Shown here one piece after another: positions 9,492-18,451 of a stretch of DNA of 64,000 nucleotides. The notes under the pieces are model-generated. The model saw only the letters and a list, made by a program, of their open reading frames with translations. It did no database searches and was not told the DNA's origin. Position 1 is the first letter of the stretch. The number at the start of each line of letters is the position of its first letter. The stretch comes from Brachyspira innocens ATCC 29796 (GTDB lineage Bacteria > Spirochaetota > Brachyspiria > Brachyspirales > Brachyspiraceae): assembly GCF_000384655.1 (NCBI RefSeq), contig NZ_ARQI01000117.1:1-64000 (forward strand), in the 5' to 3' direction. A program made the translations under genes and the position numbers.

Positions 9492-11612
9492 ATGAAAACT
9501 ATTAATTTAATACTAGGCAATCATAATCATCAGCCAGTAGGTAATTTTGACTTTGTATTTGAAAGCACATACCAAAAAGCATATAAACCTTTTTTAGATA
9601 TACTCACAAAATATAAAGATATAAAATTTAATTTTCACTATACAGGCTGTCTATTAGAATGGATAGAAAAACATCACCCAGAACATATAGAAGCATTAAA
9701 AAAATTGGCAGATGATAATAGAATAGAACTTCAAAGCGGGGGTTTTTATGAGCCTATAATGCCTTCAATACCTGATAAAGATAAAGACATACAGATAAAA
9801 AGATTAAATGAGTATATAGAAGATAAATTTAATTTAACTCCAAAAGGAGCTTGGATTGCTGAAAGAGTATGGGAGCCTACATTAGTTAAAAATTTAGCTA
9901 AAAACGGTATTAAATACATAATGCTTGATGATTCTCAGTTTTTAACTACAGGAATAGACACAAAAAATATTTTCGGATATTTTATTACTGATAATGAAAG
10001 CTATAAACTTAATATATTTCCTATATCACAGGAACTTCGATATCTCATACCTTTTAGAGATGTAGAAAAATCTATTGAGTATTTAAAATCAATAGCAACA
10101 GAAGATGGAAACAGAGTTGTAGTTTTGCACGATGACGGCGAAAAATACGGTGATTGGCCTGGTACTCAAAAATGGGTATATGAAGATAAATGGCTTGAAA
10201 AATTCTTTGAAGCTCTTACAAAAGAAAAAGATACTATCATAACAACAACATACAGCGAATATATGGAGCGTCATGCACCTGTTTCAAAAATATATATACC
10301 TACAGGTTCTTATGAAGAAATGCTTACTTGGGTGCTTCCTGCCGAAACTCAGTATGAATTCCATAAAAAACAAGAAGAGCTTAAAAAAGATGAGAATAAT
10401 GAAATAATAACCAGATTTATGAGAGGCGGATTTTGGAGAAATTATTTTTATAAATATTCTGAAAGCAACAGAATGAATAAAAGAATGATATTCACTTCCA
10501 ATCTTATAGGCGAAATTACAGAATCCAACTATAAAGAAAAAGAAATCGCTTTAAACTACTTATTAAAAGGACAATGCAACTGCCCTTACTGGCATGGTAC
10601 ATTTGGAGGACTTTATTTAAATAATTTAAGACATGAGACATATGCCAATCTAATAAAAGCAACAACAATATCTTTAGAAAAAGTATATGGAAGAAAACAT
10701 TTCCTAAGTCATAATATGGATTTTGATATGGACGGAAGAGATGAAGTTATGATTTCATCAGAAAGTGCCGATTTCATTTTGCATTCTTTAAGCGGATCTA
10801 TAATAGAATGGGATATAAAAAAAGAAAACCCTATCAATTTAATAGACTGCCTAAAAAGAAGAAAAGAGGCTTATCATATAGCTGCTATGAAAAACGCCAA
10901 CAATAATAATAACGGCAATGAACATGTATCTATACATGAAATAGCAAAAAAAGTTGATGAAAAAATTGCTAAATATTTGGTATTTGATAAAAATGAAAAA
11001 GTTTTTGGTGTAGATCACTTCTTAAATAAAATGCCTACTGCAGAAGAATTCCAATTGTTAAAATATGAAGAGAATGCATCATTTTATGAAGAGTATTATA
11101 ATATACTAGAAAATCTCATTAATAAAGACTATGCCACTGTTTCTTTTGAAAAAACTTCAAAAGTTAATGATAAAGATATTCATTTGATAAAAAGATATGT
11201 AATAAATAATGACGGCTCTTTCTCTCTTGATGTTATTATGGAAAATAAATCTAATGAAGATACAGAGTTTATATATGCATTAGAAAATAATATAACACTT
11301 CTTGCAGGACAGGAAAAAGACAGATATTATATAGGCGGAGGTGAGAGAATATCAAATAATCTTTCTGATATTGGTGAGTATACAGGTACTTCTTTTGCTA
11401 TGGCTGATGAAGGATACATAAAAATAAATGTAATGATAGAAAGTAATGAAGAAACTGCATTCTTATATATGCCTAACTATACTATATCTGATGCTGTTGA
11501 TAAACTTGAAATGAATTATCAAAACTCTACAATAGTATGCTGCAAAAAAATATCATTAAAAGCGGGAGAGAAAATTAAATATAAAATTAAAGCTTCTGTT
11601 AAAGATATTTAA
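9492..11612 (+). CDS. GH57 glycoside hydrolase, 4-alpha-glucanotransferase-like
   Basis: This 706-aa protein belongs to glycoside hydrolase family 57, probably acting on alpha-1,4-glucans in the cytoplasm; there is no signal peptide. The barrel starts LGNHNHQPVGNFDF. It carries GAWIAERVWEPT with the likely nucleophile Glu124 and LHDDGEKYGDWPG with the acid/base Asp at 214 or 215, the spacing known from the Thermococcus litoralis glucanotransferase. The middle helical part (RGGFWRNYFYKYSESNRMNKR) and the C-terminal beta part match the two accessory domains (DUF1925 and DUF1926) of that subfamily. GGCAGGG upstream is a plausible ribosome binding site. The next gene follows after 26 bp and may be co-transcribed. 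Amylase activity cannot be excluded. Confidence 0.88.
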   Translation: MKTINLILGNHNHQPVGNFDFVFESTYQKAYKPFLDILTKYKDIKFNFHYTGCLLEWIEKHHPEHIEALKKLADDNRIELQSGGFYEPIMPSIPDKDKDIQIKRLNEYIEDKFNLTPKGAWIAERVWEPTLVKNLAKNGIKYIMLDDSQFLTTGIDTKNIFGYFITDNESYKLNIFPISQELRYLIPFRDVEKSIEYLKSIATEDGNRVVVLHDDGEKYGDWPGTQKWVYEDKWLEKFFEALTKEKDTIITTTYSEYMERHAPVSKIYIPTGSYEEMLTWVLPAETQYEFHKKQEELKKDENNEIITRFMRGGFWRNYFYKYSESNRMNKRMIFTSNLIGEITESNYKEKEIALNYLLKGQCNCPYWHGTFGGLYLNNLRHETYANLIKATTISLEKVYGRKHFLSHNMDFDMDGRDEVMISSESADFILHSLSGSIIEWDIKKENPINLIDCLKRRKEAYHIAAMKNANNNNNGNEHVSIHEIAKKVDEKIAKYLVFDKNEKVFGVDHFLNKMPTAEEFQLLKYEENASFYEEYYNILENLINKDYATVSFEKTSKVNDKDIHLIKRYVINNDGSFSLDVIMENKSNEDTEFIYALENNITLLAGQEKDRYYIGGGERISNNLSDIGEYTGTSFAMADEGYIKINVMIESNEETAFLYMPNYTISDAVDKLEMNYQNSTIVCCKKISLKAGEKIKYKIKASVKDI

Positions 11613-11638
11613 AATATATTTAATTTTAAGGATGTTTG

Positions 11639-12304
11639 ATGAAAATATTTTGTATTATATCTGATAAAAGCCATGTAGGAAAAACTTATCTTTCCTCTCA
11701 TATAGTATCATCATTGAAAATGTTTGATAAGAAAGTATGCTATTACAAACCTTTTGTTATGGAAGTAAGAGACAATAAATTATTCGACTGCGAATATATA
11801 AAAAATACTACCAATCTAAAAGCTTCAGAAATATTTGTCTCTTATGCCACAAACGGAAATATATCTCCTATGCATAGCATTAATACAAAAATTGATGAAA
11901 GAGATATTACAGATTTAATAGATGAAAATAAAAGTGTTTATGATTATATGGTGTTTGAATCATTATCTCTCTACTGCCCTATAAAAGAAAATTATAACTT
12001 TATGGACTTGATACTGGATATAGAAAAAGAAAATGAAGTGCATATAATACCTGTTATAGAGTATGATTCTAATGTTATACATACATCTTTAGAACAAGTG
12101 GAACTGTTCCATACAAGAGGATTCAAAGTTCCTTTTATAGTCATAAATATAAAAAAAGATGTATTTGTTTCAGACAGTGTTATAGAATATATACGAAGGC
12201 AGATAAATCCTATAAAAGTGCATACAACAGAATTTGATAATACTCCAGAAAATAAAAAAATAGAAATAGTAAAATATCCTGATATTATTAAGGAATTATT
12301 TTAA
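11639..12304 (+). CDS. BioD-like (dethiobiotin synthetase family) P-loop protein
   Basis: The 221-aa protein resembles dethiobiotin synthetase. It has a P-loop DKSHVGKTYLSS near the N-terminus, then VCYYKPF like the YKP segment of BioD, and it ends with a typical BioD-length C-terminus. The BioD substrate loop EGAGG is replaced by ESLSL (followed by NFMDLI), so the substrate may differ; no other biotin genes are nearby. The start is placed at ATG 11639 rather than the TTG one codon earlier because AAGGA lies 6 bases ahead. It may share a transcript with the GH57 gene, and a strong hairpin terminator follows within 10 bp. Confidence 0.65.
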   Translation: MKIFCIISDKSHVGKTYLSSHIVSSLKMFDKKVCYYKPFVMEVRDNKLFDCEYIKNTTNLKASEIFVSYATNGNISPMHSINTKIDERDITDLIDENKSVYDYMVFESLSLYCPIKENYNFMDLILDIEKENEVHIIPVIEYDSNVIHTSLEQVELFHTRGFKVPFIVINIKKDVFVSDSVIEYIRRQINPIKVHTTEFDNTPENKKIEIVKYPDIIKELF

Positions 12305-12312
12305 CAAATAAA

Positions 12313-12342
12313 AAAGAGGCTTTAGTATATTAAAGCCTCTTT
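12313..12342. terminator. Bidirectional intrinsic terminator
   Basis: A perfect 12-bp stem AAAGAGGCTTTA / TAAAGCCTCTTT with a 6-base loop is flanked by A-runs on the left and T-runs on the right. It can therefore end transcription from both sides. It lies exactly between the convergent BioD-like gene and pgi. Confidence 0.9.
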
Positions 12343-12366
12343 CTTTTATAATACAATTAAATATTA

Positions 12367-13698
12367 TTATTTTTCTAATCTTGCTCTTAAAGTTTTACCC
12401 ATCTCTTCATAGCCTTTTTTACCAAGCATAGCAAACATATTTTTCTTATACTCTTCTACACCAGGCTGATCAAACGGATTAACACCAAACATATAACCTG
12501 ATATACCGCATGCTTTTTCAAAGAAATATAAAAGCTCTCCGATAGTGAAAGGAGTAATTTTATCAATATCTACTATTATATTTGGTACTCCTCCATCAAC
12601 ATGGGCTAATACTGTAGCTTCTAATGCTGATTTATTTATTTCATGCAAAGATTTTCCGTCCAAATAATTAAGTCCATCTAAATCTGATGCTTCTTTTTGT
12701 ATTTTTAAATCAATATCTTCTTTATCAACTCTTATAACAGTTTCAAATAACCCTCTTTTACCGTCCTGTATAAACTGACCCAAAGAGTGCAAATCAGTAG
12801 AAAAATCAACAGAAGCAGGGAATATGCCTTTTTTATCTTTACCTTCACTTTCTCCGTATAATTGTTTCCACCATTCTGATATATAATGCATTCTAGGTAT
12901 ATAATTAACCATTATTTCTGTGCTGTATCCTTTAGTATAAAGTGCATTTCTAAGCATAGCATATAACATAGAAGGATTTTTCTTATAATCCATTTCTTTA
13001 GTTAATTTAGCCATAGCATCAAAACCTTTAACAAACTCTTCTATATTTATACCAGCAACAGCAATAGGTATAAGTCCTACTGGAGTAAGTACAGAATATC
13101 TTCCGCCTACATCATCAGGTATAACAAAAGTTCTGTATTTATTTTCATTGGATAATGTTTTTAAAGCTCCTTTAGCCTTATCTGTAGTAGCTATTATTCT
13201 TTTAGAAGCTCCTTCTTTTCCGTATCTTTTTTCAGCATATTCTTTAAGCATTCTAAAAGCTATAGCAGGTTCTGTTGTAGTACCACTTTTAGATATTACA
13301 TTAATATAAAAATCTTTACCTTCCAAATAATCAAGTAAATGCTTAAAATATTCACCGTTCATATTATGACCAGCATATACCACCTGAGTATTTCCTTTTT
13401 TAGCCTGAGCAAAAGGATTTAAGAATGACTCAATTACAGCTTTACCTCCCAAATAAGAACCGCCTATACCAACTGAAACCAATACTTCAGCATTCTCTCT
13501 TATTTCTTTAGCTAAGTTATCGATTTCACTAACCATTTTTAAAGCTTCTGTAGGTAAATCAACCCAGCCTAAAAAATCATTACCAGCACCCTTTTTATTT
13601 TCTAAAAGTTCATTAGCGTATTTTGCAAAGTCAGATAAATATTCCAATTCATGTTCTCTTAAAAAAGACAACACATTTTTATAATTTATAGATATCAT
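12367..13698 (-). CDS. pgi: Glucose-6-phosphate isomerase
   Basis: Pgi interconverts glucose 6-phosphate and fructose 6-phosphate in glycolysis and gluconeogenesis, and here it feeds the GlmS substrate pool. The product is 443 aa, the short bacterial form. Signature segments are VSVGIGGSYLGGKAV, ISKSGTTTEPAIAFR, DDVGGRYSVLTPVG with the sugar-phosphate loop, and LHSLGQFIQDGKRG, with C-terminal VNPFDQPGVEEYK. The start is set at MISINYKN because GAGGGAG sits just before it. An upstream in-frame start five codons earlier would bury that Shine-Dalgarno in coding sequence. Confidence 0.96.
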   Translation of the reverse strand: MISINYKNVLSFLREHELEYLSDFAKYANELLENKKGAGNDFLGWVDLPTEALKMVSEIDNLAKEIRENAEVLVSVGIGGSYLGGKAVIESFLNPFAQAKKGNTQVVYAGHNMNGEYFKHLLDYLEGKDFYINVISKSGTTTEPAIAFRMLKEYAEKRYGKEGASKRIIATTDKAKGALKTLSNENKYRTFVIPDDVGGRYSVLTPVGLIPIAVAGINIEEFVKGFDAMAKLTKEMDYKKNPSMLYAMLRNALYTKGYSTEIMVNYIPRMHYISEWWKQLYGESEGKDKKGIFPASVDFSTDLHSLGQFIQDGKRGLFETVIRVDKEDIDLKIQKEASDLDGLNYLDGKSLHEINKSALEATVLAHVDGGVPNIIVDIDKITPFTIGELLYFFEKACGISGYMFGVNPFDQPGVEEYKKNMFAMLGKKGYEEMGKTLRARLEK

Positions 13699-13810
13699 TA
13701 ATAACTCCCTCATTTTATTTTAGTCAGTAAATTATACTATAATAATACCGAAAAATAAAGAAAATAATTATAATTTCTCAAAGAAAATACAGTATATAGG
13801 ATAAATATAG

Positions 13811-14329
13811 ATGATTTTGTCTGGGCTTCAAATAGAAAAAAATATAGGTAAAGATATAATAATAGATCCATTCAATAGAAAACAATTAAATTCAAACAGC
13901 TATAATGTAAGACTGCATGATAAACTTTTAGTATATAAAGATAAAGTTCTTGATATGAAAAAATTAAGCGAAACAAAAGAAATAATAATACCAGAAAGCG
14001 GATATGAATTAAAACCTAATGAATTATATCTTGGACGCACTCTTGAATATACAAAAACCAAAAAATATGTCCCTATGATAGAAGGGCGTTCATCTATAGG
14101 AAGACTTGGAATATTTATTCATATTACAGCAGGATTCGGCGATGTAGGTTTTGCTGGATATTGGACTTTGGAAATATTCTGCATAAAACCTATCATAATA
14201 TATCCCAATGTAGAGATAGCTCAGCTTTATTATCACACTATAGACGGAGAATATGAAGAGTATACCAGCAGTAAATATCAAAATAACACAGATGTTCAGC
14301 CAAGTATGCTATATAAAGATTTTAAATAA
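13811..14329 (+). CDS. dcd: dCTP deaminase
   Basis: Dcd deaminates dCTP to dUTP, the main bacterial route toward dTMP. The 172-aa product matches the trimeric dCTP deaminase/dUTPase fold. The N-terminus is MILSGLQI. The motif EGRSSIGRLGIFIHITAGFGD is followed by GYWTLEI, which contains the catalytic glutamate, and a C-terminal lid S.YQNNTDVQPSMLYKDF. The gene is monocistronic, with a short leader shared with the divergent pgi promoter region. A bifunctional dCTP deaminase/dUTPase cannot be separated from the monofunctional form by eye. Confidence 0.93.
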   Translation: MILSGLQIEKNIGKDIIIDPFNRKQLNSNSYNVRLHDKLLVYKDKVLDMKKLSETKEIIIPESGYELKPNELYLGRTLEYTKTKKYVPMIEGRSSIGRLGIFIHITAGFGDVGFAGYWTLEIFCIKPIIIYPNVEIAQLYYHTIDGEYEEYTSSKYQNNTDVQPSMLYKDFK

Positions 14330-14532
14330 TATCAATATATAACTAAAAAATTATACAAAGAATTAAGTATTAAAAGAGAAGCAGATATTTTAAATAAAAA
14401 ATTATTTTGTTTTTAATATCTGAACTCTTCTGCAAAATGTAAACTTCTATTGCTGCATACAGAAAATCATATACTTCTATAAAAGAACAATAAAAAATTA
14501 TATTACAAGTTGAATATTTATAAAAATAAAAA

Positions 14533-14552
14533 AGAGGCTAAAAAGCCCCTCT
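14533..14552. terminator. Hairpin terminator between dcd and a DUF2147 gene
   Basis: AGAGGCT pairs with AGCCCCTCT around a short A-loop, with one bulged C. An A-run lies to the left and an A-rich stretch to the right, so it suits the minus-strand gene ending at 14584 less well than the plus-strand gene. The rest of the 14330-14583 gap is AT-rich with no gene seen. Confidence 0.55.
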
Positions 14553-14583
14553 ATAAAAAATAGTTTATATATTTTATGAAATA

Positions 14584-15090
14584 TTAATTAAACTTTCTTA
14601 AATCAGACCTATTTAAAGGTTTATAAAGTGATTTTTCAGAGTCAGGTACTTTAGTCCATTTCATGGATTTGCCCAATACACCTGCTTTATCTAAAGAACC
14701 TCTTACAGTTAGAGTTTTTTTATCTTCTGATAATGACATTTTACCATTATATGTTTTTCCATCATAAGGATTATATATTTTTCCGCCTTTCCATTCTCCT
14801 TTTTCAAAAGAAAGCCCCATCAGATAAACTAATCCTTTTAAAGGAAGTTCTCTTAATTCTTTATTAGGATTTTTCACATCTTTTTTCTCAGGTCCGTTAT
14901 ATCCGCCTTTATAATCGAAAAAGTAACCATAATATTTACCATTTTCTTTATAAATCTCTACAACAGGTATCAGACCTTGAGAATCCTTCTCCGAATACCA
15001 AAGACCCACAACATCATCAGCACTTTGAGCTAAAAGCAGTAAATTTGAAAAAACTGCAAGCACAAATGAAATAAAAATTTTTCTCTTCAT
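14584..15090 (-). CDS. Exported DUF2147 protein (copy 1)
   Basis: The 168-aa protein has a signal peptide (cleavage likely after LLLAQS) followed by a DUF2147 domain, a small lipocalin-like beta barrel of unknown function found in exported bacterial proteins. Family landmarks are VVGLWYSE at the start of the mature part, V.IYKENGKYYGYF, GLVYLMGL, GEWKGGKIYNPYDGKTY and a late VRGSLD.AGVLGKSM.W. It is paralogous to the gene 256 bp upstream on the same strand; the two share GLVYL, IYNP.DGKTY and a C-terminal KPLN.S.LRK.N. Periplasmic location is inferred from the signal peptide. Confidence 0.85.
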   Translation of the reverse strand: MKRKIFISFVLAVFSNLLLLAQSADDVVGLWYSEKDSQGLIPVVEIYKENGKYYGYFFDYKGGYNGPEKKDVKNPNKELRELPLKGLVYLMGLSFEKGEWKGGKIYNPYDGKTYNGKMSLSEDKKTLTVRGSLDKAGVLGKSMKWTKVPDSEKSLYKPLNRSDLRKFN

Positions 15091-15210
15091 AATTTAACTT
15101 AATTCCCAAAATAATTTTTACAAAAACATCATTATTTTATAAAATTTTATATTTATATAACACAATTTTTTATTCTTTGGTAAAATTATTTTTTGTTTTT
15201 TATTATTTTA

Positions 15211-15240
15211 GCCTGCAAATACATAGATATATCTGCAGGC
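15211..15240 (-). terminator. Hairpin downstream of the second DUF2147 gene
   Basis: GCCTGCA at 15211 pairs with TGCAGGC at 15234, and the inner bases extend the stem partly. On the minus strand it is followed by an A/T stretch rather than a clean T-run, so it is a weak intrinsic terminator or another hairpin site. It lies about 107 bp beyond the stop codon of the gene at 15347. Confidence 0.4.
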
Positions 15241-15346
15241 CAAGACAATTTAATTTATCAACAAGGGATCATAAAACCTAAACTGCTGTTTTATAAAAAT
15301 TAATAATCTCCATATAGTTATTTTTTATACATAAATCAATTGTTAG

Positions 15347-15847
15347 TTAATTTAGCTTTCTTAATTCACTCTTATTTAACGGTTTATATTTAGCAGCATC
15401 ACCGCTTGGTAATTTTTGCCATATTATATTTTTTCCAAATATTCCAGCTCCGTCAGCACTAGCTCTTATTTTTATTTCTGTACCATTATCCGATAAAGTT
15501 ACTTTGGCATGATAAGTTTTACCGTCATCTGGATTGTATATTCTTCCATTTTTCCATTCGCCATTAACAAACTCCAAATCATATAAATAAACAAGTCCTC
15601 TTAAAGGGAGGTTTCTTAACTCTTTTTTTGGATTATTAACATCGTTTACTATATCATTTGAATTTTTATAGGCAAATGAATAAGCGTAATATTTATTATT
15701 TTCTTTATATATTTCAACAACTGAAACTCTATTTTGAGAATCTGCCTGACTGTACCATAAACCTGTTATATCATCAGCATTCTGAGAAAAAGCTAATACA
15801 TTAAACAAAAATGTAAAAATTAATATTGTCATTATTTTATTTTTCAT
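15347..15847 (-). CDS. Exported DUF2147 protein (copy 2)
   Basis: The 166-aa product has a signal peptide (hydrophobic 6-19, cleavage near AFSQ) and a DUF2147 domain that aligns end to end with the gene at 14584. Matching segments are ITGLWYSQADSQ, VVEIYKENNKYYAY, ELRNLPLRGLVYL, GEWKNGRIYNPDDGKTYH and KYKPLNKSELRKLN. A GGAGG Shine-Dalgarno precedes the ATG. The function of the domain is unknown; family members are usually envelope proteins. The 256-bp gap between the copies and the hairpin within it argue for separate transcripts. Confidence 0.85.
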   Translation of the reverse strand: MKNKIMTILIFTFLFNVLAFSQNADDITGLWYSQADSQNRVSVVEIYKENNKYYAYSFAYKNSNDIVNDVNNPKKELRNLPLRGLVYLYDLEFVNGEWKNGRIYNPDDGKTYHAKVTLSDNGTEIKIRASADGAGIFGKNIIWQKLPSGDAAKYKPLNKSELRKLN

Positions 15848-15927
15848 TAAATCCTCCTTAAAATTAGTAATTTTAGTATAAGTGATAAACTAATACTTTA
15901 GTCTATCACTTTACGCAAACATATTTT

Positions 15928-17556
15928 TTACTTAAACAAATTAATTAAAGCGGGTATCCATTGATAAGCCGTACCTATAGCAGTACCAACAGCCGCACAT
16001 AATAAAAATCTAAGCACTATATAAGGTTTTAATGGGAATAGTATATTGCGTGCTGCCAAATATCCGCTTAATAAAGCACCTGTAAATCCTCCGCCGGGGA
16101 AGTTCCAAGCACTAGCAAAATGTAAGTTTTTAACAGTAGGCGATACCCTTACACATCTGCTTTTTTTCAAGTAAGTATCCTGTACAAATCCGTAAGGAGT
16201 ACCGTCTGGTGTTTTAATGTATCTCTTAATTGTTTTAGGAGTAGCTACTTCATAATACTCTATATTATCTCTAAATCCTGGGTAATGCTGTTCTGCTCTG
16301 TCAATTAATTTTTCTGCCATTTCTTTTTTTCTTGCTTTATATTCTTCATCGCTTAAATCTTTCCATTCATCTAAAAATGAAGGTCCTGTAAGCACGGCAA
16401 ATGAACGGTTATCCCCCTCCTCTACAAGTCCGCTGTCTATTGCTGAATAGTCTACAAATACAAAGTTTCTGTCTTCTACTGGTATATGTCTTTGTCCTTT
16501 AGCATCCTCTTTGAAGTTTGTATTTAAAGTTTTTTCTGTAGTTATAAAAGTAGAGTATGCATTATTAGGATAAAGCTCTGAGAATTTTTTCTTAAATATT
16601 ATGTAAACTGTATAAAGCGATACTGAGTTTTTAAGTTTCTTTATTCTCTTATCTTCATATCCTTTAGGCAGTAATTCATCATAAACTATTTGAGGAGCTG
16701 CATTTGCTATTACATAATCAGCATTAACTGTAACTTCCTGTTTTGCTCTTTTATCATAATAAGTTACTCCCTCAGCAATATTTCCTTTTACATTTATTTT
16801 CTTAACTTCTGAAGAAACTTTTATCTCTCCTCCGTTTTCTTTGATTATATCAGCTAAAGCATTTGATAAGTTCTGACTTCCGCCTTTAACAAAGTAAGCA
16901 GAGTTATAATAAGCACCCTGAGCACAGGCATGATAATACCAAGTAAACTCATATGGGTTTTGGTGATAGTAAGTAATATTTATATTCAATATTCTTTTTA
17001 ACTTATCACTTTTTATTATAGAATCCAAAACATCTCCAGTATTTTTCTGCTTAAACAACTGATATAAAATCATAGGAAGTGTTGTTACTGGAAAGAAGAA
17101 ATAATCCCAAAACTTCAAGTCATAAGGTACTCTTCTTATCATATACATCATTCTTGAAAGTCCAGCAAAGTATTTTTTTATACCTTCTTTCTCCGCTGGA
17201 AACTCTTTTTCTAAAGTGTTTATAGCATTCTCATAACCTTCAGGTATAACCAAGTCTGTAGATTCTGTTTTTATTCTCCAAGTTTGAGGAAGCTGTACTA
17301 GATTAACTCTGTCATAAAGACCTAATTTACTAAATATTACATGCTTCATCTCTCTGTTTTTTTTAGCCATATCTAATTCATGAAGACCTACTTCAAATTT
17401 TACATTTTTTCTTTTATATGCTGTAGCACATCCTCCCACTATATTATGGCTTTCTAATACAAGTACTTTTTTTCCTTTTTTTGCTAAATAGGCTCCTGAA
17501 GTTAATCCTCCCAAACCAGAACCTATTATCACTATATCATATTTATTGTTAGTCAT
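15928..17556 (-). CDS. Carotenoid-desaturase/isomerase-like FAD oxidoreductase
   Basis: The 542-aa flavoprotein belongs to the phytoene desaturase / carotene isomerase / retinol saturase superfamily. The N-terminal dinucleotide-binding fold YDIVIIGSGLGGLTSGAYLAKKGKKVLVLE binds FAD, shown here by G-S-G-L-G-G and the terminal Glu. GGCA.AY and the late HFASAWNFPGGGFTGALLSG close the FAD site. A hydrophobic C-terminal stretch (last about 30 residues) could anchor it to the membrane. The start is placed at MTNNKYD because AAAGGAG lies 9 bases ahead; a longer form would carry an unlikely hydrophobic leader. No other carotenoid genes are nearby, so the substrate is unknown; a lipid saturase is possible. 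Confidence 0.8.
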   Translation of the reverse strand: MTNNKYDIVIIGSGLGGLTSGAYLAKKGKKVLVLESHNIVGGCATAYKRKNVKFEVGLHELDMAKKNREMKHVIFSKLGLYDRVNLVQLPQTWRIKTESTDLVIPEGYENAINTLEKEFPAEKEGIKKYFAGLSRMMYMIRRVPYDLKFWDYFFFPVTTLPMILYQLFKQKNTGDVLDSIIKSDKLKRILNINITYYHQNPYEFTWYYHACAQGAYYNSAYFVKGGSQNLSNALADIIKENGGEIKVSSEVKKINVKGNIAEGVTYYDKRAKQEVTVNADYVIANAAPQIVYDELLPKGYEDKRIKKLKNSVSLYTVYIIFKKKFSELYPNNAYSTFITTEKTLNTNFKEDAKGQRHIPVEDRNFVFVDYSAIDSGLVEEGDNRSFAVLTGPSFLDEWKDLSDEEYKARKKEMAEKLIDRAEQHYPGFRDNIEYYEVATPKTIKRYIKTPDGTPYGFVQDTYLKKSRCVRVSPTVKNLHFASAWNFPGGGFTGALLSGYLAARNILFPLKPYIVLRFLLCAAVGTAIGTAYQWIPALINLFK

Positions 17557-17842
17557 ATTCATAATCTCCTTTAATAAATTTAAATTGTCTTTATATATTA
17601 TAAGCGTTTTTATTATTTTTTGCTTATATATTAATAATAATATAAAAAATAAAAAATACAAGCAATTTTTATAAAAAATGCGTATATATAGTTCGTTTTT
17701 TTGAGAAATTTAAGATTTTTTTACAATTTTGTATTATATGTATGATAATTTTAAAATGTTTGTTTGTTATTTTAGAATAAATTATAATTAGGCAGCCTAT
17801 ATTATAAAGCTAATAAATTAATAATAATCAATAAAAATAATA

Positions 17843-17908
17843 TTTACACTTTTTGTAATCAAAAATTTTACATTTTTTGTAAATACAATATTGACAGTTT
17901 CTGTAAAC
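17843..17908 (+). promoter_or_regulatory. Three operator-like palindromes at exact 24-bp spacing
   Basis: Three 18-bp sites begin at 17843, 17867 and 17891, each 24 bp from the last. Sites 1 and 2 are TTTACACTTTTTGTAATC and TTTACATTTTTTGTAAAT; site 3 is TTGACAGTTTCTGTAAAC. All follow T-T-(T/G)-A-C-A, six spacer bases, T-G-T-A-A, so they are imperfect inverted repeats. The third overlaps the -35 box of the promoter for the HTH gene. The likely reading is cooperative binding and autorepression by that HTH protein. The remaining 17557-17842 sequence shows nothing else. Confidence 0.75.
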
Positions 17909-17918
17909 AGACTATAAT
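17891..17918 (+). promoter_or_regulatory. Near-consensus sigma-70-type promoter
   Basis: TTGACA (17891-17896) and TATAAT (17913-17918) are both exact consensus boxes separated by 16 bases, followed by about 32 bases to the HTH gene's ATG. The -35 box is part of the third operator-like palindrome, so a protein bound there would block RNA polymerase. So strong a promoter under so many operator copies implies tight, inducible control. Confidence 0.7.
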
Positions 17919-17950
17919 AAAAATATATAAAAAATAAAGCGAATAAACAA

Positions 17951-18451
17951 ATGGAAAACAAACTATTAAGAGAAAAAATAAAAGATCTTGATATTAGAAT
18001 AATGGACTTAGCCAAATATATGGAAATGTCAAGACCTACAATTTATAAATATATAGAAATGTACGAAACTGGACATCGTAATGAAATAGAATCAAAAGTT
18101 TTAACTGTTTTTGAATATATTGATAATAATAAAAATATAGGCAAGACTAATGTTATAAAGTTTATATTAGAGAATATATCAAAAATAGAAGAAAATATCA
18201 GCGAAACAGAAAAGAAAAAAATACAAATAAGAAATTTATTAAAGCATCAAAATAAAACAAAAGAAGATTTTATATATCTTATTTCAGAAGATAATTTCTT
18301 TGACCCTATTTTAGATTATTTGATAAAATGCAGAAATATAGCTGATAAAAAAATCACAGAAGAAGAATACGAGTTTATAAAGCCTTTAGAAGAACTGTAT
18401 AAAACTCAAGGATTTAAAATAAAAATAAATAAAAAAAGGAGCGATAAATGA
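17951..18451 (+). CDS. Small HTH protein, putative autorepressor of the OLD operon
   Basis: The 166-aa protein has an N-terminal helix-turn-helix. Residues about 8-35 (KIKDLDIRIMDLAKYMEMSR followed by PTIYKYIEMYETG) match a resolvase/TetR-like recognition motif. The rest is helical and charged, with EENISETEKKKIQIRNLLKHQ suggesting a coiled coil for dimerisation. I know no named family for the C-terminal part. It is the first gene of a compact operon. Its last codon overlaps the start of the ATPase gene (ATGA), which implies translational coupling. Its own ribosome binding site is poor. Given three phased palindromes over its promoter, autoregulation is the simplest reading; it might alternatively sense the signal that triggers the nuclease. 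Confidence 0.7.
   Translation: MENKLLREKIKDLDIRIMDLAKYMEMSRPTIYKYIEMYETGHRNEIESKVLTVFEYIDNNKNIGKTNVIKFILENISKIEENISETEKKKIQIRNLLKHQNKTKEDFIYLISEDNFFDPILDYLIKCRNIADKKITEEEYEFIKPLEELYKTQGFKIKINKKRSDK

Noticed and set aside
17818-18015. A minus-strand frame under the operators
   Set aside because: It overlaps the promoter and HTH start antisense; its composition is that of random AT-rich sequence.
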